Shown here in pieces: positions 1-7,551 of a DNA stretch of 64,000 bases. Positions within the stretch are counted from its first letter, which is position 1. Every line of letters starts with the position of its first letter. A program made the translations under genes and the position numbers. Below the pieces are notes generated by a model. It worked only from the letters and a program-made list of their open reading frames with translations, did no database searches and was not told the DNA's origin. The DNA comes from Streptomyces sp. B93 (lineage in GTDB: Bacteria > Actinomycetota > Actinomycetes > Streptomycetales > Streptomycetaceae): NCBI RefSeq assembly GCF_018070565.1, contig NZ_JAGPXL010000011.1, positions 154,645-218,644 of the forward strand. Direction: 5' to 3'.

Positions 1-107
1 TCACTACGGCTGCGCCTGCCCCGGGCATGGCCGTGGCCGTACAGTCGAAAGCCGGACGGCCGCAGCAGCGGCCGCCCCTGCACACCACCAGGACGACGGG
101 AGACGAC

Positions 108-695
108 GTGGGGACCGTAACGATCGGGGTGTCGATCGCGGTCCCGGAGCCGCACGGCAGCCTGCTCCAGCAGCGACGCGCGGGCTTCGGCGACGCCGCG
201 GCTCACGGCATCCCCACCCATGTCACCCTGCTGCCGCCGACCGAGGTCGACGAGGCGCTGCTGCCCGCGATCGAGGCGCACCTCACCGAGGTGGCGGGGG
301 CCGGGCGCCCCTTCCCGATGCGGCTGTCCGGCACCGGCACCTTCCGGCCACTGTCGCCGGTGGTGTTCGTGCAGGTCGTGGAGGGCGGCGAGGAGTGCGC
401 CTGGCTCCAGAAGCAGGTCCGGGACGCCTCCGGTCCGGTCGCGCGTGAGCTGCAGTTCCCCTACCACCCGCACGTCACCGTGGCCCACGGCATCGCCGAG
501 GAGGCCATGGACCGGGCCTACGAGGAACTCGCCGACTACGACGCCGAGTGGCCCTGCACCGGTTTCGCCCTCTACGAACAGGGCGCCGACGGCGTCTGGC
601 GCAAGCTGCGCGAGTACACCTTCGGCGGCCCGGTGGTGCCGCCGCAGGCCGCCGCCCCCGTGGAGCATGACAGCCTGCCCGTCGACCGCTACTGA
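108..695 (+). CDS. 2'-5' RNA ligase family protein (2H phosphoesterase superfamily)
   Basis: Soluble protein of 195 residues with the two HxT motifs of the 2H phosphoesterase fold: H38-V-T40 in PTHVTLLPP and H122-V-T124 in HPHVTVAHG. The family acts on 2'-5' or cyclic phosphodiester bonds in RNA or nucleotides; the substrate of this member cannot be told from sequence. I chose the GTG at 108 because GGGAG (98-102) lies 5 nt upstream, giving an N-terminus MGTVTIGVSI; an ATG at 27 opens the same frame but has no ribosome binding site. The last 7 nt overlap the 3' end of the convergent SDR gene. The Pro/Ala-rich C-terminal tail after the second motif is probably disordered. Confidence 0.85.
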   Translation: MGTVTIGVSIAVPEPHGSLLQQRRAGFGDAAAHGIPTHVTLLPPTEVDEALLPAIEAHLTEVAGAGRPFPMRLSGTGTFRPLSPVVFVQVVEGGEECAWLQKQVRDASGPVARELQFPYHPHVTVAHGIAEEAMDRAYEELADYDAEWPCTGFALYEQGADGVWRKLREYTFGGPVVPPQAAAPVEHDSLPVDRY

Positions 696-1447
696 ACCGG
701 CAGCCGCCGGAACACACCGCGCGGCAGATGCCGCAGGGCCGCCATCAGCAGCCGGAGCGAGCCCGGCACCCACACCGTCTCCGAGCGGCAGCGCAGCCCC
801 AGCTCGATGGCCGTGGCGACGGCCTCCGGGGTGGTCGCCAGCGGTGCCTCGGGCAGTCCGCTGGTCATCTTCGAGCGCACGAAACCGGGCCGTACGACCA
901 TGACGTGCACGCCGGTGCCGTGCAGCGCGTCGCCGAGGCCCTGGGCGAAGGTGTCCAGCCCGGCCTTGCTGGAGCCGTAGATGAAGTCGGCGCGGCGGGC
1001 CCGCTCACCGGCGACGGACGACAGCACCACCAGGGAGCCGTGACCCTGCGCCTGAAGGGCGCGGGCGCTCACCAGGCCCGCCGACAGCGCGCCGGTGTAG
1101 TTGGTCTGCGCGACCCTGACCGCGCTCGCCGGGTCGCGCTCGTCGTGCGCCTGGTCACCGAGGATGCCGAAGGCGAGCAGCACCATGTCCACGTCGCCCT
1201 CGGCGAAGACCTTCCCGAGCACCGTCTCGTGGGAGTCGGGGTCGAGGGCGTCGAAGGCGACCGTGTGCACCTCGGCGCCCCGCGCGCGCAGCTGTCCGGC
1301 GGCCGTCTCCAGGTCGGGGGAGGGGCGTCCGGCCAGCCACACCGTGCGGGTGCGGCGGGTGATCAGACGGCGGGCGGTGGCCAGGGCGATCTCCGAGGTA
1401 CCGCCGAGCACGAGCAGGGACTGGGGGAGACCGAAGGCGTCCTTCAC
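689..1447 (-). CDS. DprE2-like short-chain dehydrogenase (decaprenylphosphoryl-2-keto-pentose reductase type)
   Basis: SDR of 252 residues. The nucleotide-binding turn is VLGGTSEIALATA (residues 13-25), and the catalytic Tyr157-x3-Lys161 lies in YGSSK after the Ser pair at 143-144. Mycobacterial DprE2 reduces the keto intermediate made by DprE1 during epimerisation of polyprenyl-phosphoryl ribose to arabinose. Here the gene lies immediately downstream of a DprE1-like oxidase on the same strand (about 30 nt between them), which supports the same two-step chemistry. Streptomyces walls lack mycobacterial arabinogalactan, so the physiological product is open. Another polyprenyl-sugar epimerase or a general SDR remain alternatives. 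Confidence 0.8.
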   Translation of the reverse strand: MKDAFGLPQSLLVLGGTSEIALATARRLITRRTRTVWLAGRPSPDLETAAGQLRARGAEVHTVAFDALDPDSHETVLGKVFAEGDVDMVLLAFGILGDQAHDERDPASAVRVAQTNYTGALSAGLVSARALQAQGHGSLVVLSSVAGERARRADFIYGSSKAGLDTFAQGLGDALHGTGVHVMVVRPGFVRSKMTSGLPEAPLATTPEAVATAIELGLRCRSETVWVPGSLRLLMAALRHLPRGVFRRLPVQ

Positions 1448-1477
1448 GGGGCAGCTCCTAGGAGACGGGGACGGGAC

Positions 1478-3055
1478 TCACAGGCCGAGGCGGCGGGACA
1501 GGTCCGAGGTGAAGACCCCGCGCGGGTCCAGCTCCGCGCGCAGCGCGCGGAAGTCGGCCAGGCGCGGGTACATCGCGGCGAGCAGGTCGGGCCGTAGCCG
1601 GGAGTCCTGCGAGAGGCGGACCCGGCCGCCCGCCGCGGCGACCTCCTCGTCCAGCTCGTCGAGGAACGCGGCGAGTCCGGGCAGGCCGGTGGGCAGGTCC
1701 ACGGTGAGGGCCCAGCCCGGCACGGGGAAGGACAGCCAGCCCGCGCCGGCCTCGCCGAGGCGTTCCAGGACCGCGTGGCGGGCCGGGCAGCGGTGCTCGG
1801 AGAACCGGCGCACGATCCGGCGCAGGGCCTCCTCCTGGCCGTGGGGGACGGCGAACTGGTAGCGGACGAGGCCGCCACGGCCGTATTCGCGCACGCGGTC
1901 GGTGGGCACGTCGACGGGACGGGGGAACGCCGGGACGCGCTGGAGGCGGCCGGTACGCGCGCGTGGCGCCGCGCGGTACCGCAGTTCGTTGCGCAGGCCG
2001 AGGGCGTAGGGCCCGAGCAGGGCGGCGGTCCCCCCGGAGAGCAGGGGGTGGCCGGGCGCGTACCACACCGGGGCGTCCCGCCACGCGCGGGGCGCGGAGG
2101 CGGGCGCGGCGGAGGCCCGCCGCAGGGTGCGGCCGAGGGCACGCCACACGCGCGTACGGGACTCACGCCACCCGCGCGCGCCCGGGGCGCCCAGCGCCTG
2201 CGTGACGCGGTCCGCCCACGTGCCCCACGCGCGCGTGCCCCCGCTCACTGCCTCCGGCCAGAGCAGTACCCCGCGACCGGTCGCCGGGCCGCGGGCGAGG
2301 AGGTCGATCCAGGCGGCGGTGGGGGCGTGGCGCCGGCCCGTGGTGGTCATCCGGGTCAGCAGGTCGTCGAGGTCGGTGGCGCGTTGGGTGGCGACGGTGA
2401 CCAGGGATGTCTCGGCCGGCCGCAGCCGCAGGGTCGCGGTGAGGATCAGCCCGGTCAGGCCCAGGCCGCCGGTGGTGGCGTCGAAGAGCGGGGTGCCCGG
2501 GTGCGCGCTCACGATCCGGCCGTCGGCGGTGAGCAGTTCCAGGGCGGCCACGTGGCGGGAGAAGGACCCGGAGACGGGGTGGTCGTGGCCGTGGGCGTCG
2601 GCGGCGATCGCCCCGCCGACCGTGGCGCCGCGCGTGCCGGATGCCACCGGCGGGACCCAGCCGAGCGGCAGCAGTACCTCCGTCAGCCGGTGCAGGGAGA
2701 CGCCCGCGTCGCACAGCACGGTCCCGTCGGTCGCGTCGACGGCGTGGATCCGGTCCAGGCCGGTCATGTCGAGCACCGTGCCGCCCGCGTTGCGCGCGGC
2801 GTCCCCGGGCGCCCGCCCCAGGCCCCTCGCGATGCCGCCACGAGCCCCGAACTCCCGAACGACCGCGTCCACGGCCTCCTCGTACGTCCGTGGCCGGATC
2901 AGACGGACAGGACCGGCGGGACCGGCGGGACCGGCGGGACGGGTGGGATGGGCAGGACGGGTGGGATGGGCGTCGGGAACGGCGCCGGAGCGGGTGTCGG
3001 TTGGAGCGGTACGGCCCCGCCCCGTGACGGGAACCGGAACGGTCTCGGCAGACAT
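1478..3055 (-). CDS. DprE1-like FAD-dependent polyprenylphosphoryl-sugar oxidase
   Basis: Flavoprotein of 525 residues in the vanillyl-alcohol-oxidase fold. Recognisable DprE1 segments are ARGLGRAPGDAARNAGG, the ATVGGAIAADAHGHDH FAD-contact region (the His is kept) and the C-terminal MYPRLADF and VFTSDLSRRL blocks. It should oxidise the C2 hydroxyl of a polyprenyl-phosphoryl pentose, with the SDR downstream completing the epimerisation. Against my memory of M. tuberculosis DprE1, the Cys387 position is Thr451 (GWALTVDLP) and the Lys418 position is Gln483 (LSQDSR). Residues 31-50 are a Pro/Thr/Arg/Gly repeat encoded by short tandem DNA repeats. ATG 3055 is preferred because the next ATG (3076) has no Shine-Dalgarno sequence either; the exact start is uncertain. 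Confidence 0.8.
   Translation of the reverse strand: MSAETVPVPVTGRGRTAPTDTRSGAVPDAHPTRPAHPTRPAGPAGPAGPVRLIRPRTYEEAVDAVVREFGARGGIARGLGRAPGDAARNAGGTVLDMTGLDRIHAVDATDGTVLCDAGVSLHRLTEVLLPLGWVPPVASGTRGATVGGAIAADAHGHDHPVSGSFSRHVAALELLTADGRIVSAHPGTPLFDATTGGLGLTGLILTATLRLRPAETSLVTVATQRATDLDDLLTRMTTTGRRHAPTAAWIDLLARGPATGRGVLLWPEAVSGGTRAWGTWADRVTQALGAPGARGWRESRTRVWRALGRTLRRASAAPASAPRAWRDAPVWYAPGHPLLSGGTAALLGPYALGLRNELRYRAAPRARTGRLQRVPAFPRPVDVPTDRVREYGRGGLVRYQFAVPHGQEEALRRIVRRFSEHRCPARHAVLERLGEAGAGWLSFPVPGWALTVDLPTGLPGLAAFLDELDEEVAAAGGRVRLSQDSRLRPDLLAAMYPRLADFRALRAELDPRGVFTSDLSRRLGL
2911..2970. repeat. Coding minisatellite in the DprE1-like gene
   Basis: Three 9-bp units of GACCGGCGG (2911-2937) are followed by two copies of the 15-mer GACGGGTGGGATGGG (2938-2952 and 2956-2970). 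In the protein this makes the Pro-rich segment just before the conserved enzyme core. Such a tract should vary in length between strains without harming the enzyme. Confidence 0.75.
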
Positions 3056-3186
3056 GCCGGTGACCGTATCGCCCATACCGGTACGAACAGGTGTGAAACG
3101 CGGACCGGTCTGGTCAGGTCGGCAGCTTTCCCCCGTTCCGGGGCACCTGTACATCGCGGGCCGGTGAGGAGGGCAAGGGTCGGACC

Positions 3187-4128
3187 ATGGACTGGCTGAG
3201 GAACCTCCCCGTCGTGGGGCCGTGGGCCACGCGGCTGATGACCACGCACGCGTGGCGGTCGTACGAGCGACTCGACCGCGTGAAGTGGACGCGGCTGGCC
3301 GCGGCGATGACGTTCATCAGCTTCGTCGCGCTGTTCCCGTTGCTCACCGTGGGCGCCGCGATCGCCGCCGCCACGCTCAGCCGCGACCAGCAGACGGAAC
3401 TCCAGGACAAGATCGCCGAACAGTTCCCCGGCATCACCAAGCAGCAGCTGGACATCAGCGCCGTGGCCGACAACGCCGGGACCATCGGCCTCATCGCGGG
3501 CGCCGTGCTGCTGTTCACCGGCATCAACTGGGTCGGCTCGACACGGGAGTGCCTGCGCGCGGTCTGGGAACTGCCCGACGAGGAGGACAACCCCTTCCTG
3601 CACAAGGCCAAGGACGCGGGCGTCCTGGTCGGCCTCGGCGGCGCCCTGCTCGTCACCCTGGCGGCGTCCACCGTCGCCACGGCCACCGTCGGCTGGACCT
3701 CCCGGCAGCTGGGCCTGGCGGAACAGGGCTGGGGGAGCGTCCTGTTGCAGATCGCCGCGTTCGCCGTCGCCGTACTCGCGGACTTCCTGCTCCTGCTGTA
3801 CGTCCTCACCCTGCTGCCCGGCGTGCAGCCCTCCCGGCGTCGGCTCGTCGTCGGCGCGCTGATCGGCGCGATCGGCTTCGAGCTGCTGAAGCTGCTGCTG
3901 AGCAGTTATATGCAGGGCGTGGCCGCGAAGAGCATGTACGGCGCCTTCGGGGTGCCAGTCGCCCTGCTGCTGTGGATCAACTTCACCTCGAAGCTGGTGC
4001 TGTACTGCGCGGCCTGGACGGCGACGCCGAGCAAGGAGGCCGACGCCGAACGGCTGGCCGCTGACGACGACGGTGTCAGGGACGGTTCCGGCGGCGCACC
4101 AGATCCGGCAGCGGCCAGCGGCGGTTGA
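3187..4128 (+). CDS. YihY/virulence factor BrkB family integral membrane protein
   Basis: Protein of 313 residues with about six hydrophobic helices and the family core: AAAMTFISFVALFPLL at the first helix, then a conserved polar segment with WVGSTRECLRAVWELP. The BrkB/YihY family is widespread and of unsettled biochemical role; it is not RNase BN, despite old labels. GAGGAGGGCAAGGG lies just upstream of ATG 3187. The gene diverges from the DprE1-like gene across 131 bp, which must hold both promoters. Its last 53 nt overlap the 3' end of the convergent carboxypeptidase gene; that C-terminal tail is hydrophilic and Asp/Ala/Gly rich. Confidence 0.9.
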   Translation: MDWLRNLPVVGPWATRLMTTHAWRSYERLDRVKWTRLAAAMTFISFVALFPLLTVGAAIAAATLSRDQQTELQDKIAEQFPGITKQQLDISAVADNAGTIGLIAGAVLLFTGINWVGSTRECLRAVWELPDEEDNPFLHKAKDAGVLVGLGGALLVTLAASTVATATVGWTSRQLGLAEQGWGSVLLQIAAFAVAVLADFLLLLYVLTLLPGVQPSRRRLVVGALIGAIGFELLKLLLSSYMQGVAAKSMYGAFGVPVALLLWINFTSKLVLYCAAWTATPSKEADAERLAADDDGVRDGSGGAPDPAAASGG

Positions 4129-5371
4129 CCAAAAACGCACCCCCCGCGAGCAGCACCAGCAGCGCGCCCGTGATGGCGAGGGCCGTCCCGATGCCGCTCG
4201 AACCCGAGGCGGCCGGGGCGCTCGCCACCGGCTGGCCCGACGCGTCGCCGCCGCTCGCGCCCCCGGCCTCACCGGAGGCGTTGGCGCCCGGCTGGGCACC
4301 CGCCTGGGCGGTGTCGTCGGTCTCGGCACTCTTCGGCGGCACCAGCTCACCGACCGGCGTGACCTTCCCGGCCGCCTTGAAACCCCAGTCGAAGAGCTTC
4401 GCGGTCTCCTTGTAGACCTCGTTGTGCTCGCCCTTCTCCGGGTTCATCACCGTGACGAGGAGCACCCTGCCGTCGCGTTCGGCGACGCCGGTGAAGGTGG
4501 CGCCCGCGTTGGTGGTGTTGCCGTTCTTGACGCCCGCTATGCCCTCGTACTGGGAGATGTCGTAGTCGCCGGTCAGCAGCCGGTTGGTGTTCTGGATCTC
4601 GAAGGTCGAGCGGACCTTCTTGCCCTTCTTGTTCTTCGTCGTCTCGCCCGGGAACTTGGCCCGCAGGGTCGAGCAGTACTCGCGGAAGTCCTTCTTCTGG
4701 AGCCCGGAACGCGCTATCAGCGTGAGGTCGTAGGCGGACGAGACCTGCCCCGGGGCGTCGTAGCCGTCCGGGCTCACCACGAACGTGTCGAGTGCCTGTA
4801 GCTCCTCGGCGTGCTCGTTCATCTCCTCGACGGTGTTCTCGACACCGCCGTTCATCGCGGAGAGCACGTGCACGGCGTCGTTGCCGGAGCGCAGGAAGAC
4901 ACCCAGCCACAGGTCGTGGACGGTGTAGGTCTCGTCCTCCTTTATGCCGACCATGGAGGAGCCGGAGCCGATGCCCGCCAGGTCGGACGGGGCCACCTTG
5001 TGCTCGGTGGTCCGCGGCCACTTCGGCAGCAGCGTGTCCGCGAACAGCATCTTCAGAGTGCTCGCCGGGGCCAGCCGCCAGTGCGCGTTGTGCGCGGCGA
5101 GGATGTCGCCGGACTCGGCGTCGGCGACGATCCACGACCGCGCGGAGAGATCCTTCGGCAGCACCGGCACACCGGACGCCAGATCGACCTGCGTGCCCGG
5201 CCGGCCGAGCCGTTCACCGCCCACCGTCGACATGTTCGCCGGGGGCTTCACCGTGGCGCTCGGCGACGGCTTCGGCGCGGCGAACGCGGCGGGCGCCGTC
5301 ACCGGCAGGGACAGCGCGAGGGACAACAAGGTCGCGGAAGTGACCGTCAGGGATCGCCTGGGGGTCTTCAT
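4076..5371 (-). CDS. D-alanyl-D-alanine carboxypeptidase (peptidase S11, DacA/PBP5 type)
   Basis: Penicillin-binding protein of 431 residues that should trim the terminal D-Ala from peptidoglycan stem peptides outside the membrane. It has a signal peptide (residues 1-31, LSLPVTAPAAFA), SxxK as Ser104-Thr-Leu-Lys107, SxN as Ser162-Gly-Asn164, and a C-terminal hydrophobic helix followed by a basic stop-transfer (RRWPLPDLVRRR). The KTG box is replaced by Lys282-Asn-Gly284 in VKNGNTTNAG. The linker before the last helix is Ala/Gly/Ser rich. ATG 5371 is chosen because it begins a proper signal peptide; the longer open frame upstream is not signal-like. It runs convergent with, and overlaps, the BrkB-family gene. 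Confidence 0.9.
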   Translation of the reverse strand: MKTPRRSLTVTSATLLSLALSLPVTAPAAFAAPKPSPSATVKPPANMSTVGGERLGRPGTQVDLASGVPVLPKDLSARSWIVADAESGDILAAHNAHWRLAPASTLKMLFADTLLPKWPRTTEHKVAPSDLAGIGSGSSMVGIKEDETYTVHDLWLGVFLRSGNDAVHVLSAMNGGVENTVEEMNEHAEELQALDTFVVSPDGYDAPGQVSSAYDLTLIARSGLQKKDFREYCSTLRAKFPGETTKNKKGKKVRSTFEIQNTNRLLTGDYDISQYEGIAGVKNGNTTNAGATFTGVAERDGRVLLVTVMNPEKGEHNEVYKETAKLFDWGFKAAGKVTPVGELVPPKSAETDDTAQAGAQPGANASGEAGGASGGDASGQPVASAPAASGSSGIGTALAITGALLVLLAGGAFLVNRRWPLPDLVRRRNRP

Positions 5372-5474
5372 GGGAGCGGGCACGACCGAGAAAGTACCTG
5401 GCGTACGTTGCCCAGTCCCGCCCCGGCCCCCACCCCGGGCCGGGAACCGGTCACCCGGCGGCGATACTGAACGT

Positions 5475-5714
5475 ATGAAGCTCAGCCGCCCCCTCTCCTG
5501 GTTCCTGCTCGCTTTCGGGGTGTGGAGCTGGGTCATCTGGGTCACTTTCGTCAGAAACCTGATCAAGGACAGCAGTGGGCTCGCGTTCGACGACGGGAGT
5601 CCGACGGCCTACTTCTGGGTGCATCTGCTGCTGGCCGTCGTCTCCTTCGTATTGGGGACGGTCATCGGGGGCATCGGGTTGCGCGGTCTGCGCGCGCTGC
5701 GCCGTACGTCATAG
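5475..5714 (+). CDS. Small two-helix membrane protein, unknown function
   Basis: 79 residues with two clear hydrophobic helices (about residues 8-27 and 46-70), separated by a short polar loop with SSGLAFDDGSP, and a basic C-terminus RGLRALRRTS. No known domain is recognised. The start ATG 5475 has no good Shine-Dalgarno sequence, so initiation may be weak or leaderless. It lies 103 bp from the divergent carboxypeptidase gene and 75 bp ahead of the metallophosphoesterase gene on the same strand, so it may lead that transcription unit. Confidence 0.65.
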   Translation: MKLSRPLSWFLLAFGVWSWVIWVTFVRNLIKDSSGLAFDDGSPTAYFWVHLLLAVVSFVLGTVIGGIGLRGLRALRRTS

Positions 5715-5789
5715 CCGGGCCGGTACCGCCGCGCTGGAATCGCCGTACCGGTATCGCCGACCGGTCTCGGCTGAGGGGAACTCAAGTCA

Positions 5790-7121
5790 ATGGTGATCGT
5801 CATCCTGCTGGTGGTACTGACCGTCCTCGTGACGGCCAACTGGTACCTGTGGCGCCGTCTGTTCCGTGACACCACCCGCGCTCCGGGGCTCGCCCGCCGC
5901 GCGGGCGCGGTGCTGATCGCGGGCGGCTGGGCGCTGGCCGTGGGCGCGCTGGTCGCCGAGCGGGCGGGCGCGCCGTTCTGGCTCCAGCGCACGCTCGCCT
6001 GGCCGGGGTTCCTGTGGCTGGCGCTGTCGATATACCTGCTGCTCACGGTGGTCGCCGGGGAAGCGGTACGGCCGCTGCTGCGGTGGTTCCTGAAGCGGCG
6101 GGCGGCGCGGGTGCGGGCGCCCGCGGCGGCGGGGATACCGCGGCCGGAGCCGGTACCGGCGGGGGCGGGCTCGGGAGAGACGGGACCGTCCGCGGAGCCC
6201 GCGGAGCCCGCGGAGCCCGGGGAGCCCCGGGAGTCCGGCGGGTCCGGCGGGTCCGCGCGGGACGGTGGCGGGGTGGCTGCCGGGAACGTGGCCGATCCCT
6301 CACGGCGGGTCTTCGTCTCCCGGGTGGTCGCCGGGGCCGCGGCGGCCGTCGCGGTCGGGACCGTCGGGGCCGGGACCTACGGCGTGCTGAACGGGCCCGC
6401 TGTGAAACGCGTCACCGTGCCGCTGGCCAAGCTGCCGCGCGCGGCGCACGGTTTCCGGATCGCGGTCGTCAGCGACATCCACCTCGGGCCGGTGCTCGGG
6501 CGGGGCTTCGCGCAGAAGGTCGTCGACACCATCAACTCCACCCAGCCCGACCTCATCGCCGTCGTCGGTGACCTGGTCGACGGGAGCGTCAAGGACCTGG
6601 GACCGGCGGCGGCACCGCTGGCGCAGCTGTCGGCGCGGCACGGGGCGTACTTCGTCACCGGGAACCACGAGTACTTCTCCGGAGCCGGGGAGTGGGTCGA
6701 GGAGGTGCGGCGGCTGGGGCTGCGACCGCTGGAGAACGCGCGTACGGAGCTGCGCCATTTCGATCTCGCCGGGGTCAATGACGTCGCCGGGGAGGACGAG
6801 GGGGAGGGGCCCGACTTCCAGAAGGCGCTGGGGGACCGGGACCGGGGGCGGGCGTGTGTGCTGCTCGCGCATCAGCCTGTGCAGATCCATGACGCGGTCG
6901 ACCATGGGGTCGATCTCCAGCTGTCGGGGCATACGCACGGGGGGCAGTTGTGGCCGGGGAACCTGTTGGCGGCTGCGGCGAATCCGACGGTGGCGGGGCT
7001 GGAGCGGTACGGGGACACGCAGCTGTATGTGACGCGGGGGGCGGGGGCGTGGGGGCCGCCGACCCGGGTGGGGGCCGAGTCCGACATCACGGTGGTTGAG
7101 TTGGCTTCGCGGGAGGCGTGA
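5790..7121 (+). CDS. Membrane-anchored metallophosphoesterase (calcineurin-like, YkuE/YaeI type)
   Basis: Protein of 443 residues. Several N-terminal helices are followed by a low-complexity segment of repeated Glu-Pro-Ala and Ser-Gly-Gly units (about residues 130-155), another hydrophobic segment, and a C-terminal metallophosphoesterase domain. The metal-binding motifs are all present: DIHLG, GDLVDG, GNHEY, HQP and GHTHGGQ. The family hydrolyses phosphomonoesters or diesters, in some members UDP-linked lipid A precursors; the substrate here is unknown. The domain order predicts a catalytic domain outside or at the membrane surface. No terminator hairpin is evident; the gene runs directly into an intergenic repeat array. 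Confidence 0.88.
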   Translation: MVIVILLVVLTVLVTANWYLWRRLFRDTTRAPGLARRAGAVLIAGGWALAVGALVAERAGAPFWLQRTLAWPGFLWLALSIYLLLTVVAGEAVRPLLRWFLKRRAARVRAPAAAGIPRPEPVPAGAGSGETGPSAEPAEPAEPGEPRESGGSGGSARDGGGVAAGNVADPSRRVFVSRVVAGAAAAVAVGTVGAGTYGVLNGPAVKRVTVPLAKLPRAAHGFRIAVVSDIHLGPVLGRGFAQKVVDTINSTQPDLIAVVGDLVDGSVKDLGPAAAPLAQLSARHGAYFVTGNHEYFSGAGEWVEEVRRLGLRPLENARTELRHFDLAGVNDVAGEDEGEGPDFQKALGDRDRGRACVLLAHQPVQIHDAVDHGVDLQLSGHTHGGQLWPGNLLAAAANPTVAGLERYGDTQLYVTRGAGAWGPPTRVGAESDITVVELASREA

Positions 7122-7144
7122 CGGGGTCGCTGTGGGGGTGGGCC

Positions 7145-7508
7145 GCGCAACCCGGCGCTCGCGGGGTGCCGCTGCGCCCACCCGTGCCGCCCCAGCGGCA
7201 CGACTGCCCGCAGCTGCGGCGGATGGGGCTCTGCTGCCGGGTGGGCGTCGCCTGAGCGGTGCGACTGCCCGCAGCTGCGCGGAGACGGCACGGCAGTTGC
7301 GGCACATGGCAGCTCGGTGCCCGCAGCTGCGGCGGCTGGGGCTCGGCTGCCGGGTGGGCGTCGTCCCAGCGGCACGACTGCCCCCAACTATGCGAGAGGG
7401 CTGCTCGAAGCTGGCGGCGGATGAGCCCCGCTGCCGGGTGGGCGTCGCCTGAGCGGTGCGACTGCCCGCGGCTGCGGCGGATGCAGTCCCGCTGCCGGGT
7501 GGGCGTTG
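7145..7508. repeat. Intergenic array of dispersed repeat fragments
   Basis: This 430-bp gap between the metallophosphoesterase and histidine kinase genes contains no credible gene. It holds four copies of GCTGCCGGGTGGGCGT(C/T)G at 7233, 7346, 7430 and 7491, alternating with GCGGCACGACTGCCC or GAGCGGTGCGACTGCCC blocks and CGCAGCTGCGG palindromes. Its first unit (7145-7216) closely matches a second intergenic site at 61389-61458. Short open frames in the array are side effects of composition. Confidence 0.85.
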
Positions 7509-7551
7509 CCCGAGTGGTGCGACTGCCGCGGCGGCGGGCCGCTTGTCGGCC

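Noticed and set aside
1..107. A 5' part of the first gene from ATG 27
   Set aside because: No ribosome binding site and an unlikely Arg/Thr-rich N-terminus; GTG 108 with GGGAG fits the family start. I see nothing else in these bases.
2163..2714. Open frames on other strands inside the DprE1-like gene
   Set aside because: Arg/Pro-rich shadows with no start signals or conserved motifs.
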